64,000 nucleotides of DNA from Roseivirga sp. E12 (GCF_017592825.1 NZ_JAGFMD010000001.1:806001-870000), one strand, 5' to 3'; shown: positions 52,007 through 60,403, counted from the stretch's first letter. Translations and numbers: made by a program. The notes: generated by a model from the sequence alone, not told the origin.

Positions 52007-52417
52007 ATGGAACAGAAATTCCCCTTACCACCCTTCTCTTTAGAAACTGCCAAGCAAAAAATTCAAGCTGCCGAAGATGGCTGGAACTCCAAAGACCCAA
52101 TGAAAGTATCGATGGCCTACACGGAAGATACTGAATGGCGCAACAGAGATCAATTTGTCAACGGTAGAAAAGAAGTGCAAGAGTTCCTTGCCGACAAATG
52201 GGACAAAGAACTAGATTACAAGCTAAAGAAGTCTTATTGGGCGCACACGGATAACCGAATAGCCGTTCGTTTCGAATATGAATACCACAATGCTGAGGGC
52301 CAATGGTTCAGAGCCTATGGCAATGAAAATTGGGAGTTTGACGAAAATGGTTTGATGGCAAAAAGATATGCAAGTATTAATGACTTGGCCATTGACGAAT
52401 CTGATAGAAGATTATAG
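52007..52417 (+). CDS. DUF1348 (NTF2-like) family protein
   Basis: A 136-residue cytoplasmic protein of the nuclear transport factor 2-like fold. It follows the DUF1348 pattern closely: [83 protein letters not shown] and [15 protein letters not shown]. These proteins form a cone with a hydrophobic pocket and their biochemical role has not been established. It precedes an AraC-type regulator by 57 bp on the same strand, so the two may be a regulatory pair. Confidence 0.9.
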   Translation: MEQKFPLPPFSLETAKQKIQAAEDGWNSKDPMKVSMAYTEDTEWRNRDQFVNGRKEVQEFLADKWDKELDYKLKKSYWAHTDNRIAVRFEYEYHNAEGQWFRAYGNENWEFDENGLMAKRYASINDLAIDESDRRL

Positions 52418-52474
52418 TGGCAATTGACCTACTTTTTTACTCCGATTCCGTAAATTATATGGAGTTGCAGAGGT

Positions 52475-53416
52475 ATGAGATTAACTCAATTTCCAGATAT
52501 AAATTGGCTTAGAGATCAAGCCAAAAATGACTTCCAAAATGGAAGAGATGTCAACAATCAGCCAATCACCCAACAAGGTTGGCCGAGCGTTGTACTCAAC
52601 ACAACTTCTTTTGGTGCAGAACGGAATGGCATAAAGGGGCCCTTCAGCCTATTTCTAAACCTTAAAGGCAACAGCATTGTCAAAGCCAATGGCAGATCGG
52701 TTGCGCTGACAACAAACAATGCATGCCTAGTGAATAAAGGTGACTTCTATGATTTGATAATCCCTGAAGGAAACCGTACGGACACATTCAATATCCACTT
52801 TGGAGAAAACCTTTACAATGAAGTAGTAAAGGAGAAATGCAGCATTACTCAAAACCTGTTGGACGACCCTTTCGAACAAAAGAATTTGGTCAATGCGCAT
52901 ACAAAATCCATTTGGAAGAGTGATTGCATCAACGAACGAATAGGCTTGTTAAAACAGTTCTATACCTCCCAACTAAGTCATGAAGACCTTGAATATGAAC
53001 TCCTGGCCGGAACACTTTCGGCAGTACTAGACATCCAGTCTGAGGATTCTCTATCCCAGCATAATCTCAGCGTAACCAAACGCTCAACAAAACAAGAACT
53101 TATCCAACGAATCAGCCTGTCTATCGATTATATACATGCCCATTTCGCAGAGAGTATCAGTCTGGATAAACTCTCCAGCATAGCCTGTCTATCAAAATAT
53201 CATTACCTACGCTCCTTCAAGGCACTATACAACTGCACTCCGCAACAAATGATTTCTAGTTATAGATTTCAGAAGGCCACTGATATTTTGAGTCGAACCT
53301 CCCACTCTATTTCAGAAGTTGGGATAATGGTGGGCTTTAGTGAGTTACCTGCCTTCACAAGGTTTTTCACTAAAAACGCTGGCATCTCCCCAAAACGATT
53401 CCGTAGAGTGAATTAG
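52475..53416 (+). CDS. AraC family transcriptional regulator
   Basis: A 313-residue DNA-binding protein. The N-terminal about 190 residues form a cupin-type effector domain (FSLFLNLKGNSIVKANGRSVALTTNNACLVNKGDFYDLI). The C-terminal about 100 residues hold the two helix-turn-helix units: ISLDKLSSIACLSKYHYLRSFKALYNCTPQQMI and the second with SISEVGIMVGFSELPAFTRFFTKNAGISPKRFR. The inducer is unknown. It sits between the DUF1348 gene and a multi-pass membrane protein gene, each about 57 bp away, either of which may be a target. Confidence 0.92.
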   Translation: MRLTQFPDINWLRDQAKNDFQNGRDVNNQPITQQGWPSVVLNTTSFGAERNGIKGPFSLFLNLKGNSIVKANGRSVALTTNNACLVNKGDFYDLIIPEGNRTDTFNIHFGENLYNEVVKEKCSITQNLLDDPFEQKNLVNAHTKSIWKSDCINERIGLLKQFYTSQLSHEDLEYELLAGTLSAVLDIQSEDSLSQHNLSVTKRSTKQELIQRISLSIDYIHAHFAESISLDKLSSIACLSKYHYLRSFKALYNCTPQQMISSYRFQKATDILSRTSHSISEVGIMVGFSELPAFTRFFTKNAGISPKRFRRVN

Positions 53417-53471
53417 CAATTTGGGTTAAATTTATAGACCACACGGTCTTTACTTTTAAGAAAAAAAAGAG

Positions 53472-54143
53472 ATGGTACAATTCGGTTTTTACGCCCTTAC
53501 TGCGATCATGTTGGCAGTCGTTTTCTATATGCTCAAGAATGCTGTTCGCCCTGCAGCCATAAGAAAAAATGCGGCAATCATTTTAACGCTTTGGGTAGGC
53601 TATGTGGTTTTAATGAGTTTCACAGGTATTTTGGACAGCCTTTCAATGCCACCAAAAGCCCCTGTCTTTATTATCATTCCTGCCTTTATCATTGTATTTA
53701 TAACCACATCCAGAAAGGCCTTCAAAAGTGTCATTGATGGTACACCTAAACACTTTCCAGTCTTTATCCAATCCTTCAGAATCATTGTAGAACTTTTGAT
53801 CTACGGGGCTTTTGTAGATGGTTTCTTCCCTCAGAGAGTAACCTTCGAAGGACTGAACTACGATATCTTGATGGGTATAATAGCACTTCCAATGGGCTTC
53901 TTAATCGTAAAGGGTATAGCAAAAAGACAAGCCATATTAGTCTATAATATTCTTGGCTTGGCCGTCTTGAGTTTAACAGGCTATGCTTTTATTTCCTCCT
54001 TCTACTTTTCTGACTTTGTAAATGCTGGAGGCGAGATTGCACTAGTGAAGGTCCCCTTCATTCTTTTGCCGGGTGTGTTGTTACCTTTTGCGATTTTCTA
54101 TCACATTGTTTCGATAAAACAGAATCTGAGTTCAGGAAAATAG
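53472..54143 (+). CDS. Multi-pass membrane protein of unknown function
   Basis: Not recognised beyond topology. The 223-residue protein has about seven hydrophobic segments: FGFYALTAIMLAVVFYMLK, AIILTLWVGYVVLMSFTGI, VFIIIPAFIIVFITTS, IIVELLIYGAFVDGFF, YDILMGIIALPMGFLIVKGI, LVYNILGLAVLSLTGYAFI and VPFILLPGVLLPFAIFYHIVSI. The first loop contains a basic RPAAIRK and the last ends with KQNL. The pattern is common in uncharacterised Bacteroidota inner-membrane proteins. It is 55 bp downstream of the AraC gene. Confidence 0.6.
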   Translation: MVQFGFYALTAIMLAVVFYMLKNAVRPAAIRKNAAIILTLWVGYVVLMSFTGILDSLSMPPKAPVFIIIPAFIIVFITTSRKAFKSVIDGTPKHFPVFIQSFRIIVELLIYGAFVDGFFPQRVTFEGLNYDILMGIIALPMGFLIVKGIAKRQAILVYNILGLAVLSLTGYAFISSFYFSDFVNAGGEIALVKVPFILLPGVLLPFAIFYHIVSIKQNLSSGK

Positions 54144-54208
54144 ATTCCGAACATTAATGTTCATTCAATTGAGTCTGGCTCTGTTAGGCTGAATATTTAA
54201 TAGAGTAG

Positions 54209-54249
54209 ATTCTGAAACGAGCCTGCCTGTCGGCAGATAGGTTCAGAAT
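54209..54249. repeat. Palindromic intergenic repeat (GCCTGCCTG-type)
   Basis: Near-palindrome cctgcctgtcggcagatagg (54222-54241) flanked by the arms attctgaa (54209-54216) and ttcagaat (54242-54249). The nested dyad and GC-rich core are typical of dispersed repeats. As it lies between two convergent genes it may also end transcripts. Confidence 0.6.
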
Positions 54250-54278
54250 GACGCACAAAGATAGCTTTGAGCCTGCAA

Positions 54279-55355
54279 TTAGACCGACTCCCAAGGCTTA
54301 GGTGAATTGTAAAACAGCTCTCCCCTTCTAATTGCTAAAGGAGAATCGATGTTGTTATGATATAATTGACCTGTTCCAAGCCCCTGAGGTAAACTAGACT
54401 TGTACTGCGATGTGAACTGAGCGATGGCATTCAAACCCACATTTGACTCCAGCATAGAGGTCATCCACCAGCCAATATTCAGGCGTTGAGCAATCTCTGT
54501 CCATTCTTCACAAGCCCTTATACCCCCAACCAAGGAGGGTTTTAGTATGATGTATTGAGGTTTAATAGAATTTAGAAGTTCTTCTTTTGCTTTGTATTCA
54601 TGTATGCCAATCAACTCTTCATCTAAGGCGATAGGTAGAATGCCTGAAGCACATAAAGCTCTCATTGCTTCGTGCTGGTCTTTCTTGATGGGTTGTTCTA
54701 TGGAATGGAGCTCAAGTGCTGCAAGCTGTAGCAGTTTGTCTTCAGCGTCCTCTGGAGTAAAGGCACCATTAGCATCAACTCTTAAGGTGATATCACTTGG
54801 AGAGTACTCTCTACGAATACTTTCGAGTAAGGCGAGTTCCTGCTCAAAGTTGATGGCCCCTACCTTCATTTTGATCGTATTGAAACCCGCCTTGAGTTTC
54901 TCACCAATTTGTTGCCGCATAAAGTCTTCGTCACCCATCCAGATCAAACCGTTGATCGGCATGCGATAACTTCCTTGGTAGAACTCAGTATCGAAAAGCT
55001 TTCTTAGACCTCCGTTAAGCAAGTCCAGCAAAGCTGTCTCTATACCAAAGCGAATAGAGGGCAAATGAGGTGGGACTTCTTGTGAAACTGTTGTCAGAAT
55101 TTCTTTAGGGTTTTCAGGAAAATCTATGATTTCAATCGACTTTAATCTTTCAACCAAAACAGACTGATAATCAGCGCTATAATCTTCACTTAAACCTTTC
55201 AATGGACTGGCCTCTCCCAAACCGTAAACTTGGTCATTTCCTTCTACGAAAGCCTTGATAAACCAAGTCTCCTTCTCGGTAAATGATCCGCGAGATGTAC
55301 CTGCCTCAAACTTAAACTTTAAAAGATGAGGAATTACCTCGAAGCGCACCCTCAT
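54279..55355 (-). CDS. menC: o-Succinylbenzoate synthase (enolase superfamily)
   Basis: A 358-residue enolase-superfamily enzyme; MenC dehydrates SHCHC to o-succinylbenzoate in menaquinone synthesis. The capping domain (about 1-120) includes FKFEAGTSRGSFTEKETWF and YGLGEASPLKG. The barrel holds INGLIWMG, the KxK acid/base pair in NTIKMKVGAI, RVDANGAFTPED (metal Asp), LHSIEQPI (metal Glu), IALDEELIG (metal Asp/Glu) and ILKPSLVGGI (catalytic Lys). The last segment TSMLESNVGLNAIAQF is characteristic. The gene overlaps ribE by 4 bp. Dipeptide epimerase is an alternative enolase-superfamily activity, less likely given the GLGTGQLY C-terminal context. Confidence 0.8.
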   Translation of the reverse strand: MRVRFEVIPHLLKFKFEAGTSRGSFTEKETWFIKAFVEGNDQVYGLGEASPLKGLSEDYSADYQSVLVERLKSIEIIDFPENPKEILTTVSQEVPPHLPSIRFGIETALLDLLNGGLRKLFDTEFYQGSYRMPINGLIWMGDEDFMRQQIGEKLKAGFNTIKMKVGAINFEQELALLESIRREYSPSDITLRVDANGAFTPEDAEDKLLQLAALELHSIEQPIKKDQHEAMRALCASGILPIALDEELIGIHEYKAKEELLNSIKPQYIILKPSLVGGIRACEEWTEIAQRLNIGWWMTSMLESNVGLNAIAQFTSQYKSSLPQGLGTGQLYHNNIDSPLAIRRGELFYNSPKPWESV

Positions 55356-55939
55356 GATTGCCCTAGCAGCCTTTTAACGTACTTTCCAATGATATCAAAC
55401 TCCAGGTTGACCTTGTCGCCCACTTTCAGTTGATGGAAGTTGGTATGCTCGTAGGTATAGGGAATAATCGCGATTCGGAACTTACCCTCCTCGGAATTAA
55501 AGCATGTCAAGCTGGTGCCATTTACACAGACTGAACCTTTCTCAACAGTGACATTGCCCTGAGAAAAATCGTATTCAAAGTCAAAAAGCCAACTTCCGTC
55601 CTGCTCTTGGATGTTAGTCACTGTCCCAATTTGATCCACATGCCCCTGAACCACATGCCCATCAAATCGGCCATTAGCGACCATACAGCGCTCTAAGTTC
55701 ACGATTGTACCAGTAACCCAATCTCCAAGGTTGGTTTTTTGTAGGGTCTCATCAATGGCGGTCACGCGATGTATATCATCTGAAACCTGCACTACCGTAA
55801 GGCAAGTACCATTATGTGCAATGCTCTGATCAATCTTCAACTCACTACTGACATCGCTCTTGATATCAAAGTGGTAATTAGTTCCTTCTTTCTCTATGGC
55901 TATTACTTTGCCAATTGTTTCGATAATGCCTGTGAACAT
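55352..55939 (-). CDS. ribE: Riboflavin synthase subunit alpha
   Basis: Dismutates two 6,7-dimethyl-8-ribityllumazines to riboflavin. The 195-residue protein starts with the universal MFTGIIETIGKVIAIE and has two lumazine-binding repeats (about 1-95 and 97-190): SIAHNGTCLTVVQVSDD with CLTV, and SVCVNGTSLTCFNSEEG, each followed by the HVVQGHVDQIGTV or TNFHQLKVGDKVNLEFDI block. All signature residues are present. It is transcribed with menC, overlapping it by four bases. No FMN riboswitch was recognised upstream. Confidence 0.96.
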   Translation of the reverse strand: MFTGIIETIGKVIAIEKEGTNYHFDIKSDVSSELKIDQSIAHNGTCLTVVQVSDDIHRVTAIDETLQKTNLGDWVTGTIVNLERCMVANGRFDGHVVQGHVDQIGTVTNIQEQDGSWLFDFEYDFSQGNVTVEKGSVCVNGTSLTCFNSEEGKFRIAIIPYTYEHTNFHQLKVGDKVNLEFDIIGKYVKRLLGQS

Positions 55940-56000
55940 ATGGAGTACTTGTTAATCTTGTGCGAAGATATAACAGATTTCTTTGCCGTAGGTTTGCGGA

Positions 56001-56143
56001 AGCAGGAAGTTGGGAGTTAGAAGATTGAAGTTGGAAGGTAGAAGTTGGAAGACAAAAGATGGAAGTTATGAGTTTATTTATAGAAAAGATACAGTGTATT
56101 ATAGGCATTGAGTTACAAGCCATGAGCCACCAGCTACAAGAAA
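56001..56143. repeat. Degenerate purine-rich tandem repeats upstream of ribE
   Basis: The 328-bp gap between ribE and the gene at 56268 contains gaagttgggagttagaag-type units repeated about five times (56006-56072) and, further on, a gagttacaagccatgagcc / agctacaag repeat (56109-56143). Units vary by one or two bases. Outside them the gap holds no gene. Such 'GAAGTTGGAAG' and 'AGCTACAAG' strings resemble minisatellite-like intergenic repeats. Confidence 0.6.
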
Positions 56144-56267
56144 AGATAGCTAACCTTGATGAAAAATAACTATCTCTAGGACTTCCGCAGGCTCAATGAT
56201 CATCAATGAGACTTGCTTACTTTAGGCATTAAATGAGTAAATTGATCTCAATAAGAACTAACCTTTA

Positions 56268-56747
56268 ATGAAATTACTTTTTACGCTAACCTTCGCCATT
56301 TTTATCTGCCAAATCGGATACTCACAGCATGTTTTCACTTCAGAACGATACGGTATCTCCTTCGAGAGTAGCGTACTATTAGAAGCATACGAAACGGAAA
56401 GCAGTAATGTGTTGGGTTACGAAAGCAACGACTATGCCGTTGACATTGAAGTTTTTACTTTCGATGAGGAGCCAGCTTCATTGTTAAAAGATGCGAAATT
56501 ATCTGCTGAAAAAACCGCAGAAATGCTAGGTCTCAAAAGCACTCAAGACGGGGGCTCATTACCAAATATCAAGAATGCTTATTATGTACTCAGCTACGAG
56601 ATTGCCGAAAATGAGACGAGCCCGGTGTTTGTTGCTTTCATTATAGACGAGAAGCAAAAACTTGTCTTTGAGGTAACAACATACTGCTACAACAAGAACT
56701 TAGAAGAGGGTAAACGGATTACTGAGAGCTTCAAACTAACCAAGTAA
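56268..56747 (+). CDS. Small secreted protein of unknown function
   Basis: A 159-residue exported protein with signal peptide MKLLFTLTFAIFICQIGYS. The mature chain is acidic and strand-rich; HVFTSERYGISFESSVLLEAYETESS and the closing TYCYNKNLEEGKRITESFKL resemble the short 'PsbP/DUF1795-like' or GLPGLI-unrelated exported proteins that read 'y.f.yP..w.......', but the resemblance is too weak to name a family. No catalytic motif. The next gene begins 18 bp later on the same strand, so the two are likely cotranscribed. Confidence 0.6.
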   Translation: MKLLFTLTFAIFICQIGYSQHVFTSERYGISFESSVLLEAYETESSNVLGYESNDYAVDIEVFTFDEEPASLLKDAKLSAEKTAEMLGLKSTQDGGSLPNIKNAYYVLSYEIAENETSPVFVAFIIDEKQKLVFEVTTYCYNKNLEEGKRITESFKLTK

Positions 56748-56765
56748 AGTGCATTAGCAGACAAC

Positions 56766-57359
56766 ATGAAAGCCAGGTTCTCCCTTCCTAAAAACCTACA
56801 TCTAATCATCTCATTGGGCATTGTAGTGCCATTTTCCTTGGTGTATGGCATATCGCCAGCGGAAAACCTATCCCAGTATTTTGACTTCATCGTAGAATCC
56901 ACAGACCTTAAGAATGTCTTCCGAGCTATAATGGGACTGTATTTGGCCATCTCGACTGTTTGGGTTATTGGGCTAATCAAACCTCACTTTTGGCAAGTAG
57001 CTACTGTCTTGCAAATCGTATTTATGCTGGGGCTAGCCGGTGGCAGAGGACTCAGCTTGGTATTAGACGGAATTCCTTCTCAAACCTTTGTTATTGCTAC
57101 TATACTCGAATTGAGCCTGGGTATTTATGGGCTGCTGCAACTAAAGAAATACGCTCAACCAATATCCTATCGAAGTTTAATGGCAGATCACGGGGGTTAT
57201 ACTTACGAAATACAAGAAGACTTACCTGATATCGGTTGGTACCTTTACCAATACGATGATAGTGGTAATTGCACACATGATACATTACAAGACAACCTAG
57301 CTATGGCCATGAAATATGCCGAAGAGGAGTTTGGAGTGTCCTTGTCAACTTGGAAATAA
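56766..57359 (+). CDS. DUF4345-type membrane protein with C-terminal soluble domain
   Basis: A 197-residue protein. Residues about 1-130 hold four hydrophobic segments in the DUF4345 order (NLHLIISLGIVVPFSLVYGI, FRAIMGLYLAISTVWVIGLI, ATVLQIVFMLGLAGGRGLSLVLDG with the typical GRG, and FVIATILELSLGIYGLLQL). Residues about 131-197 are a soluble add-on, GGYTYEIQEDLPDIGWYLYQYD and DTLQDNLAMAMKYAEEEFGV, with a terminal W. This second part looks like a separate small domain and is not usual for DUF4345 proteins. Function unknown. It follows the secreted-protein gene by 18 bp. Confidence 0.65.
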   Translation: MKARFSLPKNLHLIISLGIVVPFSLVYGISPAENLSQYFDFIVESTDLKNVFRAIMGLYLAISTVWVIGLIKPHFWQVATVLQIVFMLGLAGGRGLSLVLDGIPSQTFVIATILELSLGIYGLLQLKKYAQPISYRSLMADHGGYTYEIQEDLPDIGWYLYQYDDSGNCTHDTLQDNLAMAMKYAEEEFGVSLSTWK

Positions 57360-57486
57360 CTAATTAGTCGCTATCGAAACGAAAGAAAACATATTCGAGC
57401 ATTTTGAGAAGTTTATCAAACTATCAGAACCGCTTAAGGCTGAACTCGAAAAGAAACTGAAGCCAGTTGTATTTGAAAAGGGAGAA

Positions 57487-57945
57487 ATGATCCTAAATGC
57501 AGACACCGTTTGCACGGAGAGCTACTTTATTAGAAAAGGACTCCTTCGCACATATTTTATCAAGGATGGAAAGGAAATCAGTGAATATTTCTGTGGAATA
57601 GACGAATGGGTAAATTCGCCAAGAAGCTTCATTCAACGAAAAAAAGACATCTACTTTATTGATGCTATTGAAAAAACCGAAGCCTATAGCTTAAATGTAA
57701 ACGACCTTGTTTACCTCTTTGATAACTTTCCAATAATGGAGCGCTACTCGCGCTTGTCTATGGGTAGTTTCTTTGGACACATGATGGAACGTATTACTTC
57801 TATTAGGTTTACAACAGCGAAAGAAAAATACGACCATTTCTGTCAGGCTTACAGCCATATTTATCACCGCATTCCCTTAGGCATGGTGGCCTCCTATTTG
57901 GGTATTGCTCCCGAGACACTAAGCAGAATTAGAAAGCAGAGGTGA
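57487..57945 (+). CDS. Crp/Fnr family transcriptional regulator; N-terminus lies in frame upstream of the first usable start
   Basis: A cNMP-binding-type regulator. From the first canonical start, ATG 57487, only 152 residues result, with effector-domain strands cut at the N-terminus. The open frame continues upstream to TAA at 57361 and codes for ETKENIFEHFEKFIKLSEPL and the rest of a normal Crp N-terminus, but has no ATG, GTG or TTG. ATC at 57373 precedes exactly this segment, as if an ATG had changed. Effector segments (CTESYFIRKGLLRTYFIKDGKEISEYF) and the HTH (IPLGMVASYLGIAPETLSRIRKQR) are intact. An FNR-like palindrome lies just after its stop, before the hydrolase gene. Confidence 0.8.
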   Translation: MILNADTVCTESYFIRKGLLRTYFIKDGKEISEYFCGIDEWVNSPRSFIQRKKDIYFIDAIEKTEAYSLNVNDLVYLFDNFPIMERYSRLSMGSFFGHMMERITSIRFTTAKEKYDHFCQAYSHIYHRIPLGMVASYLGIAPETLSRIRKQR

Positions 57946-57949
57946 TTTT

Positions 57950-57963
57950 TTGACTTAAGTCAA
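57950..57963. promoter_or_regulatory. FNR/HcpR-like operator
   Basis: Perfect 14-bp palindrome ttgacttaagtcaa, i.e. TTGAC-N4-GTCAA, flanked by T and A tracts. It lies 4 bp after the Crp/Fnr-type stop codon and 54 bp before the hydrolase start, the right place for control of the latter by the former. Confidence 0.7.
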
Positions 57964-58017
57964 TTTTTAAGACCTAGAGGCTAGCTAGCTTGCCTTCCAA
58001 TTAAATAAGGAATAATT

Positions 58018-58878
58018 ATGTGGAAAAAAGCGCTCTTAGTTCTATTCGTTTTAATACTTGGCCTTTTCATTTTTTTAGAGTCATATACTCCTCCACTCTC
58101 CGACAATTATGGCAAAGTCCAAACGAGATTGTATTTGGGAGAATCTGAAAACCAGCCCTTGATTGTTGGATTTGGAGGCTCAGAAGGAGGCAACGCCTGG
58201 GACAGTGATTTCTGGAAACCCACGAGAGACCAGTTCCTCGCCAAGGGATATGCCTTCCTAGCGCTCGGTTATTTTGGAGCGCCAGATATACCGGAAAACC
58301 TTGATCGGATTTCATTGGATGCCATACACGAGGCTATCACTACTATTGCCCAAAACCCTAAAATAGATGCTGAAAAGATAGCCATCATGGGGGGCTCTAA
58401 GGGCGGTGAGCTAGTTTTAAATCTTGCTAGCTATTTCGATGACATTGACGCAGTAATCGCTTTATCAGCAAGTCATGTAAGCTTTGCTGGACTTACTGCC
58501 ATGAGCAATACCTCATCATGGATGTTAAAGGATGAAGAAATCCCTTTTGTACCAACACCCTATTCAGCGGTTCCGTCTATAATCTCTGGAGATCATTTAA
58601 AAGTTTATGACCTAATTTTATCTAACAAGGATGCCGAAATAGAGGCACAAATTCCTGTCGAAAGAATCAATGGTTCAGTTCTGTTAATGTCAGGAAGCAG
58701 AGACGAAGCATGGCCTTCAACCGCGATGTCCAATAAAGTTATTGAACGTTTAAAGCGTAATAACTTTCCGCATCCTTACGATCATATAGTCATTGAAGGA
58801 GGTCATACTTCTCCAACAGAGCATTTCGATATGATCTTTGATTTTCTAGAAAAGACATTCCCAATAAATACGAATTAG
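58018..58878 (+). CDS. Alpha/beta hydrolase, BAAT/acyl-CoA thioester hydrolase C-terminal type
   Basis: A 286-residue hydrolase. Residues 4-21 are a hydrophobic anchor or signal (KALLVLFVLILGLFIFLE), so the enzyme is probably attached to or exported across the inner membrane. The fold follows the BAAT C-terminal family: IVGFGGSEGGNAW (oxyanion loop), FLALGYFGAPDIPENLDRI, nucleophile Ser127 in IAIMGGSKGGEL, Asp in LLMSGSRDEAWPS and His in VIEGGHTSPT. Natural substrates are acyl thioesters or similar esters; not determined. It appears to be the target of the Fnr-type regulator upstream. Confidence 0.88.
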   Translation: MWKKALLVLFVLILGLFIFLESYTPPLSDNYGKVQTRLYLGESENQPLIVGFGGSEGGNAWDSDFWKPTRDQFLAKGYAFLALGYFGAPDIPENLDRISLDAIHEAITTIAQNPKIDAEKIAIMGGSKGGELVLNLASYFDDIDAVIALSASHVSFAGLTAMSNTSSWMLKDEEIPFVPTPYSAVPSIISGDHLKVYDLILSNKDAEIEAQIPVERINGSVLLMSGSRDEAWPSTAMSNKVIERLKRNNFPHPYDHIVIEGGHTSPTEHFDMIFDFLEKTFPINTN

Positions 58879-59022
58879 TGTGGCTTTTAGTGAAAGCCTC
58901 CCAAATCCATTTTCGACTCCTTGTCTTAGCTCAAAAATTTAAAAGCTCCATCTGCAAACTTCTCTCTCCAAATTTGAGTTACTTAGACACATTAAAGGAA
59001 TCAATTAAAACTAAGACGTCAG

Positions 59023-59520
59023 ATGGCAAATATTACACTTGGAGGCACTCCTACTCACACAAACGGAGATCTACCCAATATCGGAAGTGAAGCAAGCAAC
59101 TTTGCTTTATCGGCAGTAGACTTATCAACTAAAACACTCAGCGATTATAGCGGAAAGAGCATTGTGCTCAATATTTTCCCAAGCGTTGACACAGGTGTAT
59201 GTGCCACTTCGATACGCACCTTCAACAAAACTGCAGCTGACTTGAACAATACTGTAGTCCTTTGTATCTCAAGAGACCTTCCTTTTGCGCAAAGTAGATT
59301 CTGCGGAGCCGAAGGCATTGAGAATGTAGAAATGTTGTCTGACTTTAAGACTGGTCAGTTTGGAAAGGATTATGGTTTAGAGATTATGGATGGCGCCTTC
59401 GAAGGATTGCACTCAAGATGCATTGTTGTTATCGACCCTTCTGGAAAAGTGACTTACACCGAACAAGTACCAGAAATTGGTCAAGAGCCTAATTACGATG
59501 CGGCACTAGCGAGCCTATAG
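59023..59520 (+). CDS. tpx: Thiol peroxidase (Tpx)
   Basis: An atypical two-cysteine peroxiredoxin that reduces hydrogen peroxide and alkyl hydroperoxides with thioredoxin. The 165-residue protein matches Tpx in length and motifs: FPSVDTGVCATSIRTFN with the peroxidatic Cys60, and LPFAQSRFCGAEGIENV with the resolving Cys94, both at the positions of E. coli Tpx (61 and 95). The catalytic Thr of T-x-x-C is present. No signal peptide. It ends with a strong terminator. A larger in-frame region upstream (58878-59022) has no coding support. Confidence 0.97.
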   Translation: MANITLGGTPTHTNGDLPNIGSEASNFALSAVDLSTKTLSDYSGKSIVLNIFPSVDTGVCATSIRTFNKTAADLNNTVVLCISRDLPFAQSRFCGAEGIENVEMLSDFKTGQFGKDYGLEIMDGAFEGLHSRCIVVIDPSGKVTYTEQVPEIGQEPNYDAALASL

Positions 59521-59541
59521 AATCGCATTATAGAGAGTATT

Positions 59542-59580
59542 AAAGAGCCAATGGAAATTTATCCATTGGCTCTTTTCTAT
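59542..59580 (+). terminator. Rho-independent terminator after tpx
   Basis: Perfect 14-bp arms aaagagccaatgga (59542-59555) and tccattggctcttt (59562-59575) with a 6-nt loop and a T-rich tail. Confidence 0.9.
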
Positions 59581-59663
59581 TTCATCTAGGTCGTAGAACA
59601 TGCAAGGCCTTCTGTCCAATAGTCATCTAATCTACACCCATCAAGAAAAGATTGAGCAAGTTG

Positions 59664-59694
59664 TTTGGTTAATAAGAAACATGAAATATATTTG
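59664..59694 (+). promoter_or_regulatory. Promoter of the TetR gene (Bacteroidota consensus)
   Basis: TTTG at 59664-59667, a 19-bp spacer and TATATTTG at 59687-59694, an exact TTTG-N19-TAnnTTTG. Its -7 box touches the palindrome at 59693-59708, so a bound repressor would block transcription. Confidence 0.75.
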
Positions 59695-59708
59695 TACTGA
59701 TCAGTACA
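59693..59708. promoter_or_regulatory. TetR operator (perfect 16-bp palindrome)
   Basis: tgtactgatcagtaca is a perfect palindrome overlapping the -7 box and ending 4 bp before the TetR-family ATG. The classic place for autoregulation. Confidence 0.8.
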
Positions 59709-59712
59709 GTTT

Positions 59713-60294
59713 ATGAAAAAACACGAAAAGGAACAAGTCATTTCAGTTGGCGAAAAGCTATTCAGGTCCAAGGGTTATCATAACACCGGTACAGAAGACA
59801 TCCTTAAGGAATCTGAGTATCCCAGAAGCTCATTCTACTATCATTTTAAAAGCAAGGAAGGTTTCGCTATTCAAGTGCTTGAAAATTATGGAGCAAACTC
59901 AGAGAAACTGTACAGAGATATATTGATGAATAGCAAGATTGGTAGTCCGGTAGATCGGTTAAAGCATTTTGCACAAATGTTGACAGAAATGTCTGTACAA
60001 AAAAAATTCACCTCGGAATGCCTGATCCAGAAACTCTCTATTGAGTGCGCTGGTATAAACGATGGCTTAAGGCAAGTTATTAATAACCAAATGAACAGAC
60101 TACTGACAGTGGTGAATGAGTGCATCGCTGAGGGACAAAGCTTGAATGAGATCAGGTCGGACATTCCCTCAGAAGAATTAGCCGAATACTATCATAGTCA
60201 ATTGTATGGAGGATTTATTCTATCCCGTTTACAGCAAAATGGAAAAGTTATGAATAAAGGACTACACATGGCTATCGAAAATATGAGTAAGTAA
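59713..60294 (+). CDS. TetR/AcrR family transcriptional regulator
   Basis: A 193-residue repressor. The N-terminal DNA-binding domain is EKEQVISVGEKLFRSKGYHNTGTEDILKESEYPRSSFYYHFKSKEGFAIQVLENY (about 5-60), with the TetR helix-turn-helix. The C-terminal ligand domain (about 70-193) is generic and carries several hydrophobic pocket residues. A perfect palindrome sits at its own promoter and a related sequence upstream of the following lipoprotein gene, suggesting autorepression and control of that gene. The ligand is unknown. Confidence 0.93.
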   Translation: MKKHEKEQVISVGEKLFRSKGYHNTGTEDILKESEYPRSSFYYHFKSKEGFAIQVLENYGANSEKLYRDILMNSKIGSPVDRLKHFAQMLTEMSVQKKFTSECLIQKLSIECAGINDGLRQVINNQMNRLLTVVNECIAEGQSLNEIRSDIPSEELAEYYHSQLYGGFILSRLQQNGKVMNKGLHMAIENMSK

Positions 60295-60309
60295 TTTTTT
60301 ATCAATAAT

Positions 60310-60325
60310 TGAATAGATCAGTACA
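60310..60325. promoter_or_regulatory. Second putative TetR operator, upstream of the lipoprotein gene
   Basis: tgaatagatcagtaca matches the operator at 59693-59708 at 13 of 16 positions, with an intact right half (gatcagtaca). It lies 79 bp before the ATG at 60404. Confidence 0.6.
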
Positions 60326-60403
60326 TACAATAAATGAAGAAGAAAACATCAATATCATCAGGTAACAGAAACTTATAAGGTATCCACTTAACCCATACTT
60401 AAC

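Noticed and set aside
55940-56267. FMN riboswitch upstream of ribE
   Set aside because: The region consists of purine-rich repeats; the conserved RFN-element strings are not visible.
58878-59090. 70-codon plus-strand frame starting at the hydrolase stop
   Set aside because: It overlaps the start of tpx in another frame, with no hydrophobic, repeat or family pattern.
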